Below, piece by piece: positions 22,745-30,748 of a stretch of DNA of 40,594 nt. The stretch lies in the NCBI GenBank assembly GCA_033765305.1, contig JANRID010000054.1, forward strand, positions 1-40,594, written 5' to 3'. The position numbers and the translations under genes were made by a program. This DNA comes from RDXT01 sp033765305. GTDB lineage: Bacteria; Bacteroidota; Bacteroidia; J057. Within the stretch, counting starts at the first letter, position 1. Each line of letters starts with the position of its first letter. The notes under the pieces were generated by a model that was not told where the DNA came from, searched no databases, and saw only the letters and a list, made by a program, of their open reading frames with translations.

Positions 22745-22777
22745 TTCGGTTTTTATCCGAATTAGTATGTACCTTCG
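22745..22777 (+). promoter_or_regulatory. Promoter-like element of the TlpA-like gene
   Basis: TTCG (22745-22748), 21 bp, then TACCTTCG (22770-22777): each element is one base from TTTG and TAnnTTTG. The ATG at 22800 follows 22 nt later. An ATG at 22767 lies inside the element and is therefore an unlikely start. Confidence 0.4.
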
Positions 22778-22799
22778 TGCCGCTGTAATACAGAACATC

Positions 22800-23546
22800 A
22801 TGCGTTTGCAAGTTGGAATTTGGATCCTGGCGGCTGGGCTGCTGGCATGTAACACCGGAAAGGTGGGCAAATCCGGGCTGGATACCCGGACCGACAGTCT
22901 GTCCTATGCCCTGGGACGGGAATGGGGCCGCAGCCTCAAGCAGACCGAGTCGCCCATCAACCTCGATGCCGTAGGCAGTGGCCTGCAGGCCGGGCAGGGC
23001 GATGCGCCCGCGCTTACGGAAGCGCAGGTGGACTCGCTCCTGATGCTGTTCAACCTGGACCTCCAGGCAAAGGCTCAGGCCGCCGAGGAGCAGGAAATGG
23101 CCGCGCAGGCTGGCTCCCGCCCGGTGCAGATCGGCAAGCCCGCGCCGGAAATTGCCCTCCCCTCGCCGGACGGCAAGACGGTCCGCCTCAGCGACCTCCG
23201 CGGCAAAGTGGTGCTGGTGGATTTCTGGGCTGCCTGGTGCCGCCCCTGCCGCGCCGAAAACCCCAACGTGGTCCGCGCCTACAACAAGTTCAAAGACAAG
23301 GGCTTCGATGTGCTGGGCGTGAGCCTGGACCGCGACCGCGAAGCCTGGCTCAAAGCCATCAAGGACGACGGCCTCACCTGGACCCACATCAGCGACCTGA
23401 AATACTGGCAGAGCGCTGCGGCTCAGACCTACGGCATCAACGCCATTCCCTATTCGATCCTCGTGGATCAGCAGGGCGTAGTCATTGCCGAAAACCTGCG
23501 CGGCCCGGCGCTGGACCGGAAGCTGACCGAGATCTTCGGGCAGTAA
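22800..23546 (+). CDS. Lipoprotein with FKBP_N-like domain fused to TlpA-type thioredoxin domain
   Basis: 248 residues. Signal with lipobox LLAC (Cys17). Residues about 30-100 (TDSLSYALGREWGRSLKQ, INLDAVGSGLQAGQGDAPALTEAQVDSLL, LQAKAQAAEE) look like the N-terminal dimerisation domain of Mip/FkpA-type FKBPs. Instead of an FKBP catalytic domain there follows a TlpA/ResA-like thioredoxin domain: GKPAPEIALPSPDGKTVRLSDLRGK, VDFWAAWCRPCRAENP with active-site C147-R-P-C150, and the cis-Pro region INAIPYSILVD. Likely an envelope-anchored thiol-disulfide oxidoreductase that dimerises through the FKBP_N part. The start at 22800 restores the lipoprotein signal. A strong terminator follows. Confidence 0.9.
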   Translation: MRLQVGIWILAAGLLACNTGKVGKSGLDTRTDSLSYALGREWGRSLKQTESPINLDAVGSGLQAGQGDAPALTEAQVDSLLMLFNLDLQAKAQAAEEQEMAAQAGSRPVQIGKPAPEIALPSPDGKTVRLSDLRGKVVLVDFWAAWCRPCRAENPNVVRAYNKFKDKGFDVLGVSLDRDREAWLKAIKDDGLTWTHISDLKYWQSAAAQTYGINAIPYSILVDQQGVVIAENLRGPALDRKLTEIFGQ

Positions 23547-23569
23547 GCCCGGTTCTTCTCAGCGATGCG

Positions 23570-23600
23570 AAGGGCGTCCGGTATGGCCGGACGCCCTTTT
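23570..23600. terminator. Intrinsic terminator between the TlpA-like and metallopeptidase genes
   Basis: AAGGGCGTCCGG (23570-23581) pairs perfectly with CCGGACGCCCTT (23587-23598) around a TATGG loop and is followed by TT. A 12-bp stem midway between two convergent genes; it can act in both directions but has the better T-run for the plus strand. Confidence 0.85.
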
Positions 23601-23624
23601 GCGTGCAGTGCCGCCGGGGAGCGG

Positions 23625-24596
23625 TCAGTATTTCAGAATGGTCTGGCTGCTGCGGTGCCCTGCCGCGCTGGCGCGGAGCACATACATCCCGGCAGGCAGC
23701 CCGTCCAGATCGAGCTGGAGGCCCTGCGGACGCAGCGTTTCCTGCAGCCGGACCCGGCCGGTGAGGTCGAGCAGTTGGACCTCCAGCGGCTGCGGCGAGG
23801 TGGATTCGACGAAGAGCCGGCTGCGGACCGGGTTGGGGAAGGCTGCCACCTGCCAGGGCGCAGCCGCATCGGGGCCGGCTGCCGTGGTGCCGCCGAAGCG
23901 CCAGACCGTTTTGGCGGCGGTGAAGCCTGCCAGGTCATGGGCTTTCAGGTCGGTGCTGTCGAAGGGGAAGTAGTCGTTTTCGCCGAGATAGGCTTCCGTG
24001 ATTTCCGCGAAGTACTCCAGATAATTGGTCCGCGCATAGGCAGGCTGGTTGAAAAGGCCGCCGCCGTTGCCGGGGTTGTAGGGGACGGAATTGTAGATCC
24101 CGGCCGAGATGGCGGCGTTGTAGGCCGCGATAACCGGCGCGTAGTTCAGCCCCAGCTTCCGGTCGTGGTAGGCGTGCGTCATCTCATGCATGATGACCAT
24201 CGGCTGGTTCTGCCGCGACCAGGTGACAAAGTTGCTGATATTCGCAATTTCGACGGCTCTGGCTTTCGCCGGATTGTAGCCGTTCTGGATCAGCCAGTTC
24301 ACATCGTAGTGATACCAGGCGGACCCATTGGTGAGCGCCCATTCCATGAAAATGGGGACCTTCCGGAGCGAGTCGAGGATGTCGTCGGCCAGCCCCAGCT
24401 GCGTGATCCGGATCAGCAGGGTGTCGAGGTAGGCTACAGCGTTTTGAGTAGCGGCCTGATGCTGGCTCAGGGCCTGATCGTTGACCAGGATGCTGAAGCC
24501 CTGGCGGCTGTAAGAGGTAAAACCCGGTACGGTCAGCTGCGCCTGCGCTGCAGCTGCGCACCATACCGCGAACACCAGGGTCCACATGCGTTTCAT
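23625..24596 (-). CDS. Secreted HExxH metallopeptidase with T9SS C-terminal sorting domain
   Basis: 323 residues. Signal peptide (about 1-20, ending AQAQ). The catalytic part has the zinc motif HEMTHAYHD (H137, E138, H141) and a downstream NYLEYFAEITEAYLGENDYFPF (about 191-212) with glutamates that can supply the third ligand, as in gluzincins; it resembles the anthrax-lethal-factor-like/secreted fungal-type group, but the family is not certain. From 252 comes a Por/T9SS type A domain: AAFPNPVRSRLFVES, VQLLDLTGRV, LDLDGLPAGMYVLR, ending SSQTILKY. So it is exported through the outer membrane and probably attached to, or released from, the surface. Start at 24596 (MKRMWTLVF) sets the signal peptide. 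Convergent with the TlpA-like gene. Confidence 0.9.
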   Translation of the reverse strand: MKRMWTLVFAVWCAAAAQAQLTVPGFTSYSRQGFSILVNDQALSQHQAATQNAVAYLDTLLIRITQLGLADDILDSLRKVPIFMEWALTNGSAWYHYDVNWLIQNGYNPAKARAVEIANISNFVTWSRQNQPMVIMHEMTHAYHDRKLGLNYAPVIAAYNAAISAGIYNSVPYNPGNGGGLFNQPAYARTNYLEYFAEITEAYLGENDYFPFDSTDLKAHDLAGFTAAKTVWRFGGTTAAGPDAAAPWQVAAFPNPVRSRLFVESTSPQPLEVQLLDLTGRVRLQETLRPQGLQLDLDGLPAGMYVLRASAAGHRSSQTILKY

Positions 24597-24715
24597 GTCG
24601 GAGGAGTTAGATGGCACCAAAACATAATCCGGCGCCTGCCTGCAGGCGCACCTGATGCCAAGGTACAGGGAATCCCGGTACGGATCTCAGCGATCCCGAA
24701 AAGTCGGGATTCAGC

Positions 24716-25222
24716 TTACTCCGCTGCTTCGTAGCGGGTCCGGATAGAAACCGGCTGCCTGCCGGGAGCGGTTTCCATGCTGATTACCAGTCCGTCCACG
24801 CCTGGCAGCGTCAGATAATGCTGCAGGTACCGGACTTCGGCCGGAAGCAGGGCTGCCAGCCCGCTGGTGCCCACGCCCTGATAGACCCATGCCACGACCG
24901 GCGCCCCGGAGGGGTGCAGGGCCGATACCCGGCGGCAGAGCAGTCCGTCGATTTCGCGGGTTTCATCGCCGGGCTGGACCGCTGTCAGCTGAAACACAGG
25001 CCCCTGATCGCCGCGGGAAACGCCCTGCGAGGCGGAACTGTAAGCCAGATCGATGCCCCGCGCCGGTTCCTGGATGCGGGCCTCGCAGTGCTGGGCGCTC
25101 AGATTCAGCGTGATGGACTGATCTGGGCGCCAGGAAGTGCGGATATTCAGCATTCCAGCCGGAACCTGGGCCGCAGCCGCAGTTGCCATCATCATCAACA
25201 AAGAAGCCAGGGTAAATCGCAT
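24716..25222 (-). CDS. Secreted hypothetical protein
   Basis: 168 residues with a signal peptide (LASLLMMMATAAAAQ, cut after about 19). The mature part is beta-rich (SWRPDQSITLNLSAQHCEARI, VFQLTAVQPGDETREIDGLLCRRVSAL, APVVAWVYQGVGTSGLAALLPAEVRYLQ, LVISMETAPGRQPVSIRTRYEA) with two cysteines. The pattern of a short N-terminal strand pair and VYQGVG... LPG resembles small GLPGLI/DUF-type periplasmic proteins of Bacteroidota, but I cannot name a family. It begins 6 nt after the response regulator stop, so the two are co-transcribed, an unusual pairing. Confidence 0.78.
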   Translation of the reverse strand: MRFTLASLLMMMATAAAAQVPAGMLNIRTSWRPDQSITLNLSAQHCEARIQEPARGIDLAYSSASQGVSRGDQGPVFQLTAVQPGDETREIDGLLCRRVSALHPSGAPVVAWVYQGVGTSGLAALLPAEVRYLQHYLTLPGVDGLVISMETAPGRQPVSIRTRYEAAE

Positions 25223-25228
25223 ATCCGG

Positions 25229-25639
25229 TCAGCTGTTAAAATACGTCTCCTGAATGTGCCGCAGGCTGTCCTTGCTCAGCGGCTTGATGATATAATCTGT
25301 AACCACATCGATCATCGCCGATTTTTCAATGTCCCGCCGGTACACGGAGGACGAGAGAATGAAGAGCTTGACCTCCTTGGCAAAGCGGGGCCGGAGCTGC
25401 TTGTATTCTTCCAGAAACTCCCATGCGTTCATGAGGGGCATGTTGATGTCCAGGAAGATCACATCGGGGAGATCCTCCGGCTGATGCTCCAGCGCATTGC
25501 GCAGCTCGTCAAGTCCCTCCTGCCCGCGGAGGCAGTAGGAAGCGTATTCCGAGAAGTTGACATCCCGGATATTCTTGATGCTGATGAAATTGTTGATTTC
25601 ATCGTCATCGATAATCAGCGTTCGGTGAATCTTGCCCAT
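25229..25639 (-). CDS. Single-domain (CheY-like) response regulator
   Basis: 136 residues, a lone receiver domain with no output domain. LIIDDDEINNFI gives the acidic pocket (D11-D13), VIFLDINMPLMNAWEFLEEY the phosphorylated D64, LFILSSSV the Ser/Thr switch (S96-S98) and DYIIKPLSKDSL the conserved K119. This type, common in Bacteroidota, takes phosphate from a histidine kinase and works by protein contact. No kinase is nearby. The ATG at 25639 fits the domain; the frame remains open upstream to 25939 but is not protein-like. It heads a two-gene operon with the secreted protein. A candidate -7, TATGTTTG, lies at 25829-25822; another, TATATTTA, at 25687-25680. Confidence 0.93.
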   Translation of the reverse strand: MGKIHRTLIIDDDEINNFISIKNIRDVNFSEYASYCLRGQEGLDELRNALEHQPEDLPDVIFLDINMPLMNAWEFLEEYKQLRPRFAKEVKLFILSSSVYRRDIEKSAMIDVVTDYIIKPLSKDSLRHIQETYFNS

Positions 25640-25956
25640 GTGTGTGCCGTTGTCTGGACTTACACTCCGGTTCAGGGGGTAAATATAGCAAGATGACGGA
25701 ACTCGCAGCGATCTTACCGGTGCTATTTTCAGCAGAATATTGCATGGCACCGGGACGCCGCCGAGGGCCGGCGCCCTGGTGCCCGGACCAGGTCGAACGC
25801 ACGTCATACTTTCCGGAACTGCAAACATAACGGCATAGGCGAATGATCCGGGTGTTTGCATGGGTTTTTCCGGCTTCTGTGTGGAATCCCGCACGGCCGC
25901 TGCTCCTTGCAGTACGCGCGCGAATCCTTCATCATCCACGTTAATTTCCGCATGGT
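25640..25956. other. Divergent control region with inverted repeats
   Basis: No gene is seen. TGCAAACA (25820-25827) and TGTTTGCA (25853-25860) are perfect 8-bp inverted copies 33 bp apart, about three helical turns. The left copy overlaps TATGTTTG on the minus strand (25829-25822), a candidate -7 for the response regulator. CCGGTGC/GCACCGG (25717-25723 and 25747-25753) form a hairpin in the resulting leader. No convincing promoter was found for the plus-strand toroid gene. Confidence 0.5.
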
Positions 25957-27186
25957 ATGAACCTGATCTTTCAAACCGCAGCCTGTCTCCTGCTCGGCTG
26001 CCTGACGATTGCCGGCCATCAGGAAAGCTTCCGGCTTCCGGCTGCTGCTCCTGCCCGCCAGCTGCCGCCGCCCAGCGGGGAAACAGTGACCCGCGCTTTG
26101 GCCTATCTGGCCGAAGCCCAGAACCCCGACGGCGGCTGGGGCGGCGGGTCCCATACCCGCCAGGACATCCGCGATCCGCATGCAGTCCAGTCCGATCCGG
26201 CTACGACCGCCTTCTCCGCCATGGCGCTCCTGCGCGCCGGCCACACGCTGACCAGCGGCGCCTACCAGCAGCATCTCGCCCGCGCCCTGGGCTTCCTGCT
26301 CCTGGCCGTGGAACAGGCACCTGCCGGCAGCCCGACAGTCACCCATCTCCAAGGCACCCAGCCGCAGGTCAAGCTGGGCCAGAACATCGACGTGTCGATG
26401 ACTTCCCAACTGCTGACCCGCATCAAGCCCTACGCCAGCCATGATCCATCCCTGACGGCCCGCATCGAAGCAGCACAGGCCGTCTGCCTGAACAAGCTGC
26501 AGTCTTCCATCAGCCAGACCGGCGAGGTCAGCGGCGGCACCTGGGCCGGGGTGCTGCAGTCTGCCGTGGCCACCAACGCCCTCGAAGAGGCCTATCAGGA
26601 CGGTGCGACTGTGGACGAGGTGGTGGTCACCAGCGCGCGCAAGTACCAGGTCAAGAACATCGATGCCGGCAGCGGGGAGGTGAAAACCGAAAAAGCCGCA
26701 GGCATCCAGCTCTACAGCCTCGCCGGCACCACCCGCGCCACCGCCAAAGAGGCCAAGCGGGCAGAAGCTGCCGTCCGCGAGGCCCGCGACGCCGGCACCC
26801 TCAGCGCCGATGCGCCCGTAAGCACCGAGACCCTCAAGCAGATCGGCTACGACGATGCCGAGGCCAGCTCCATGGCCGAAGACTACAACGCCAATCAGGC
26901 TGCCGTCAAGGCCATTCAGAATGAATCCGTGCTGTCGGGCTTCGGCAACAACGGCGGGGAAGAATTCCTCAGCTTCATGATGACCAGCGAGGCCATGGCC
27001 CTCCAGGGCGGCGATGCCTGGACGCAGTGGCGCGCCCGCATGGAAAACACCCTCACCAGCATCCAGAACCCCGACGGCAGCTACTCCGGCCACCACTGCA
27101 TCACCAGTCCGGTATTCTGCACGGCAGCCGTGGTCCTGACGCTCACGGCTACCCCGGAGGCGCTGGCCAGCCAGGATAAGCGGTGA
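25957..27186 (+). CDS. Exported alpha/alpha-toroid (prenyltransferase/squalene-cyclase repeat) protein, first of a pair
   Basis: 409 residues. Signal peptide (about 1-20; LLLGC may be a lipobox). Residues about 43-120 and 355-400 carry QW-like repeats of terpene-cyclase/prenyltransferase toroids: ALAYLAEAQNPDGGWGGG, TTAFSAMALLRAGHTLTSG, then SIQNPDGSYSGHHCITSPVFCTAAVVLTL. Between them is a charged helical insertion (about 215-330; TVDEVVVTSARKYQVKN, TRATAKEAKRAEAAVREARDAG) that would interrupt the toroid. No DxDD or other cyclase acid motif is visible, so catalysis is not implied; such folds also occur in polysaccharide lyases and thioester proteins. Its TGA overlaps the GTG of the next gene. 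Confidence 0.82.
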   Translation: MNLIFQTAACLLLGCLTIAGHQESFRLPAAAPARQLPPPSGETVTRALAYLAEAQNPDGGWGGGSHTRQDIRDPHAVQSDPATTAFSAMALLRAGHTLTSGAYQQHLARALGFLLLAVEQAPAGSPTVTHLQGTQPQVKLGQNIDVSMTSQLLTRIKPYASHDPSLTARIEAAQAVCLNKLQSSISQTGEVSGGTWAGVLQSAVATNALEEAYQDGATVDEVVVTSARKYQVKNIDAGSGEVKTEKAAGIQLYSLAGTTRATAKEAKRAEAAVREARDAGTLSADAPVSTETLKQIGYDDAEASSMAEDYNANQAAVKAIQNESVLSGFGNNGGEEFLSFMMTSEAMALQGGDAWTQWRARMENTLTSIQNPDGSYSGHHCITSPVFCTAAVVLTLTATPEALASQDKR

Positions 27187-28337
27187 GCATCTGGACCGCA
27201 CTCCGGCGCAAGTCCGGGAGCCGCCTGCGGGGACGGCTCCCGGCCCTGCTGCTGGGCACCCTGCTGGCCGGCTGCATGCCCCGGCAGGAGGACCCGCAAA
27301 CCCTGCTGCGCGAAGCCTGCGCCTGGCTCTGGGCGCAGCAGGCGGAAGACGGCGGCTGGCACAGCCAGACCCATGGCATCCTGCGCGGCGGACAGGCCCT
27401 GACGCCCTTCGTCCTGTATGCGCTCATGCAGGCCGATGACCTGCATGCCCCGCCGCCCGGCCGGCCCGAAGCCGGGCTGGCATTCCTGCGCAGCCGCATC
27501 AGCCCGGAAGGCGTGCTGGGCACGGCCCAGCCGAGGGTGCTGGAGTATCCCAACTACGCCACCAGCTATGCCCTGCGGGTGCTGCTGCTGGCCGGCGATC
27601 CGCAGGACAGCGCCCGCATCCGGCAGATGGCTGCCTATCTGAAGGGGCAGCAGATGCAGGCGCAGCGCGGCATTGCGCCGGCTTCGCCGGCCTTCGGCGG
27701 CTGGGGCTTTGGCGAGACGAACCTCCAGCCGGGCATGAGCGGCCACGTGGACCTCTCGCATACGCGCAAGGCGCTGCAGGCGCTGGCGGCTGCAGGCGCG
27801 CTGGACAGCGCCGCACGCGCAGATGCGGCGCTGTTCCTGCGGCGCTGCCAGCTGGCAGGGGCGCAGCCCGGCTGCGTGGACGGCGGGTTCATCTTTTCGC
27901 CGGCTGTGCCGGGCGTCAATAAGGGCGGTTTCCGTTCGGACTGCGGCGATACGCTGCTGTTCCGGACCTATGCGACCGCGTCCTGCGAAGGCCTGCTGGC
28001 CCTGCGGGCGGCAGGATTTGATTCGGAAAGCCCTGAAATTCAAGCGGTTCAGAACTGGCTGGCCCGGCATCCGGACTGGGGCCGCCCCGGCGGCATCGAT
28101 CCGGACGATCCTGCGCAATGGCACCGGACCCTCTGGATCTATTACCTCTGGGTGCGCAGCGAGGCCTGCGGCAGCGCCGATCCCGGCTGGCCGCAGGCCA
28201 TGCTGGAACAGCTCCTGCGGTTCCGCCAGCCCGATGGCAGCTTCTTCAACCCGGAGGGTGCCCGCAACAAGGAAAACGACCCCCTCATCGCGACGTCGAT
28301 GGCGGTGCAGATGCTGGCGCGCAGCCTGCAGCCTTGA
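27183..28337 (+). CDS. Toroid-fold lipoprotein, second of a pair
   Basis: 384 residues from a GTG at 27183 that overlaps the preceding stop (GTGA). Lipobox LLAGC (Cys about 31), so membrane-anchored. The mature protein is a string of toroid repeats: WLWAQQAEDGGWHSQTHG, TPFVLYALMQA, GLAFLRSRISPEGVLG, YATSYALRVLLLAGD, AFGGWGFGETN, SHTRKALQALAAAG, GGFIFSPAVPGVNKGG, YATASCEGLLALRAAG and LLRFRQPDGSFFNPEG, the pattern of squalene/hopene cyclase and prenyltransferase barrels. No DxDD motif is seen. It shares the fold with its neighbour and the two are translationally coupled, which suggests that they work as a pair at the envelope. It ends 1 nt from the convergent purL stop. Confidence 0.85.
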   Translation: MSIWTALRRKSGSRLRGRLPALLLGTLLAGCMPRQEDPQTLLREACAWLWAQQAEDGGWHSQTHGILRGGQALTPFVLYALMQADDLHAPPPGRPEAGLAFLRSRISPEGVLGTAQPRVLEYPNYATSYALRVLLLAGDPQDSARIRQMAAYLKGQQMQAQRGIAPASPAFGGWGFGETNLQPGMSGHVDLSHTRKALQALAAAGALDSAARADAALFLRRCQLAGAQPGCVDGGFIFSPAVPGVNKGGFRSDCGDTLLFRTYATASCEGLLALRAAGFDSESPEIQAVQNWLARHPDWGRPGGIDPDDPAQWHRTLWIYYLWVRSEACGSADPGWPQAMLEQLLRFRQPDGSFFNPEGARNKENDPLIATSMAVQMLARSLQP

Positions 28338-28338
28338 C

Positions 28339-30579
28339 TCAGCTCAGGGCCGGGCTTAGCCTGCGCTCCAGGGCGGTCAGGTAGATCTGCTGGTAGTCGG
28401 CCAGCTTGGCCAGCTCCTGCCCGTCGACGGTGACGGCGTCGCCGCCGGTTTCGCCCAGGCGGAGGGACTTCACGCCGTGGGCAGATACGAGGCTCTGCAG
28501 GCGGTAGGCATCGCCGGGAGCCACCGTTACCACCACACGCCCGCCGCTTTCGCCGTAGAGAAAGGCGTCTTTCCGGATATCGTCCGGGCATTCCACCGAA
28601 AATCCGATGCCCTGCACGAACGCCGATTCGAGCAGCGTGACGATCAGTCCGCCGTCCGAGACGTCGTGCGCAGAGCGGAGGACGCCTTGGGCAATGAGTT
28701 CGAGCAGGGTTTTCTGCAGCTCCCATTCTTCATCCAGATCCACTGCCGGAGCCGGGCTGTACCGCACGCCGTGGTAGGCATAGAGGTACTCGGAACTGCC
28801 GAAATCTTCGCGGACGGTGCCCAGCAGAAAGACCGCATCGCCGGAGGCCTTGAAATCCAGCGACATGTGGCCGTTGCTGATGTCCTGGATCAGGCCTACC
28901 ATGCCGATGGTCGGGGTGGGAAATACCGGGCCTTCTTCGGATTGGTTGTAGAAGCTCACGTTGCCGCCGGTCACGGGGGTGTTGAACTTGCGGCAGGCGG
29001 CGCCCATGCCTTTGATCGCGTGGGCAAACTGGTAGTACACCTCCGGGTTGTAGGGGTTGCCGAAGTTGAGGTTGTTGGTCACGCCGATGGGCAGCGCGCC
29101 GGAGCAGACGAGGTTGCGGGCCGCTTCGGCGACAGCCAGGGCGCAGCCCTGCTCAGGGTCGGCGAAGACGTGGCGGCTGTTGCAGTCGGTGGTGAGGGCC
29201 AGGGCGAGCTTGCTGCCGCGCACGCGCACGACCGCTGCGTCCGAGGGCGCATTGGTGCTGGTGTTGGCGGCACCTACCATCGAGTCGTACTGCACGGTCA
29301 CCCAGCGTTTAGAGGCGATGGAAGGCCGGTCGAGCAGGAAGCGGATGACCGCATCGTGGTCTTCGGGCAGGGGAATGGACGCCGGATCGAATGCGCGGAT
29401 TTCCGCGAAATAGGCCGGCTCGCGCTGTTCCCGCACATAAACCGGCGCGCCGCCGCCCAGCACGAGGGATTCGGCAGGGATCTCGGCCACCAGTTCGCCG
29501 TGGAAATAATAGCGGAGGATGCCGTCGCCGGTGACCTCGCCGATCTGCGCGCAGGCCAGATCCCATTTTTTGCAGATGGCTTCGACGGCTGCTTCCTGGC
29601 CTGCCTCCACGATGAAGAGCATGCGCTCCTGGGACTCGGAGAGCAGAATCTCGAAAGGCTGCATATCGGCCTGCCGCATGGGGGTTTTGTCCAGCCAGAC
29701 GGTCATGCCGAGGCCGCTCTTGGCGACGGTTTCGGAAGTAGCGCAGGTGATGCCGGCGGCGCCCATGTCCTGCACGGTGACGACGGTGCCGCTGGCGATG
29801 GCTTCGAGGGTGGCTTCGAGGAGGAGTTTTTCGGCAAACGGATCGCCGACCTGCACGGAGGGCAGTTTTTCTTCACTTTCCTCGCTGATGTCTTCGGAGG
29901 CGAAGGTGGCGCCGTGGATGCCGTCCTTGCCGGTGGCGGAGCCGATGATATAGACCGGATTGCCGACCCCTTTGGCGGCGGAGCCGACCGATTTGCCGCG
30001 CTCGACGATGCCGGCAGACATGGCATTGACCAGCGGGTTGACGTGGTAGCAGGGGTCGAAATAGACCTCGCCGCCGACGGTGGGCACGCCGAAGGCGTTG
30101 CCGTAGTCGCCGATGCCCTTCACGACGCCTTTGAGCAGGTGCTGGGTGCGGGGCGATTCGGGATCGCCGAAGCGGAGGGAGTTGAGCGCGGCGATGGGCC
30201 GGGCGCCAAGGCTGAAGATGTCGCGGTGGATGCCGCCCACGCCGGTGGCTGCGCCCTGGTAGGGCTCCAGGGCCGAGGGGTGGTTGTGCGACTCGATTTT
30301 AAAGGCTACAGCGAGCCCTTCGCCGATGTCCATCAGGCCGGCGCCTTCCTCGCCGGCGCCTGCCAGCACGCGGTCGCCCTTGGTGGGCAGGGTTTTGAGC
30401 TGGAGGATGGAGTTTTTGTACGAGCAGTGCTCGCTCCACATGACGGAGTACACGCTCAGCTCGGTGAAGTTGGGGGTGCGGCCCAGGATGGCGGCGATGC
30501 GCTCGAATTCTTCGGGCAGGAGGCCCAGCTGGCGCGCAGTTTCGGCGGTGACGGCAGGCTGCTTCAGCGAAGCGGACAT
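28339..30579 (-). CDS. purL: Phosphoribosylformylglycinamidine synthase subunit PurL (small type)
   Basis: 746 residues, the Bacillus-type PurL that works with PurQ and PurS to convert FGAR to FGAM in purine synthesis. Signatures include IAAILGRTPNFTELSVYSVMWSEHCSYKNS, the GAGEEGAGLMDIGEGLAVAFKIESHNHPSA block, GAATGVGGIHRDIFSLGARPIA, VQDMGAAGITCATSE, YDSMVGAANTSTNAPSDAA and AHDVSDGGL near the C-terminus. The large-type glutaminase domain is absent, as expected. The start at 30579 (MSASLKQ) was preferred to 30600 because the -7 element overlaps that ATG. PurQ and PurS are not in the window. Confidence 0.96.
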   Translation of the reverse strand: MSASLKQPAVTAETARQLGLLPEEFERIAAILGRTPNFTELSVYSVMWSEHCSYKNSILQLKTLPTKGDRVLAGAGEEGAGLMDIGEGLAVAFKIESHNHPSALEPYQGAATGVGGIHRDIFSLGARPIAALNSLRFGDPESPRTQHLLKGVVKGIGDYGNAFGVPTVGGEVYFDPCYHVNPLVNAMSAGIVERGKSVGSAAKGVGNPVYIIGSATGKDGIHGATFASEDISEESEEKLPSVQVGDPFAEKLLLEATLEAIASGTVVTVQDMGAAGITCATSETVAKSGLGMTVWLDKTPMRQADMQPFEILLSESQERMLFIVEAGQEAAVEAICKKWDLACAQIGEVTGDGILRYYFHGELVAEIPAESLVLGGGAPVYVREQREPAYFAEIRAFDPASIPLPEDHDAVIRFLLDRPSIASKRWVTVQYDSMVGAANTSTNAPSDAAVVRVRGSKLALALTTDCNSRHVFADPEQGCALAVAEAARNLVCSGALPIGVTNNLNFGNPYNPEVYYQFAHAIKGMGAACRKFNTPVTGGNVSFYNQSEEGPVFPTPTIGMVGLIQDISNGHMSLDFKASGDAVFLLGTVREDFGSSEYLYAYHGVRYSPAPAVDLDEEWELQKTLLELIAQGVLRSAHDVSDGGLIVTLLESAFVQGIGFSVECPDDIRKDAFLYGESGGRVVVTVAPGDAYRLQSLVSAHGVKSLRLGETGGDAVTVDGQELAKLADYQQIYLTALERRLSPALS

Positions 30580-30597
30580 GTGGCAGGCATTAGGCCG

Positions 30598-30605
30598 CAA
30601 ATATA
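30598..30605 (-). promoter_or_regulatory. -7 element of purL
   Basis: TATATTTG on the minus strand is an exact TAnnTTTG match, 18 nt before the ATG at 30579. CCTG, half of the -33 consensus, lies about 21 bp upstream. It rules out the upstream ATG at 30600. Confidence 0.6.
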
Positions 30606-30748
30606 CGGAGCGGATGGATGCGGATGCAGGCCCGGCAGCAGGAAATGCGGGGGAGATGGCAGGGGAATAATGTATTTATTGTGCGGATTTGATTGTATAT
30701 GCTAGAGAAGAAGGGCTGCTGCGGGGCGCAGGTAGAAAGCTGGTAGTC

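Noticed and set aside
28477..30705. Open frame of about 740 codons antisense to purL
   Set aside because: Shadow frame with Gly/Asp/Val-rich low-complexity translation.
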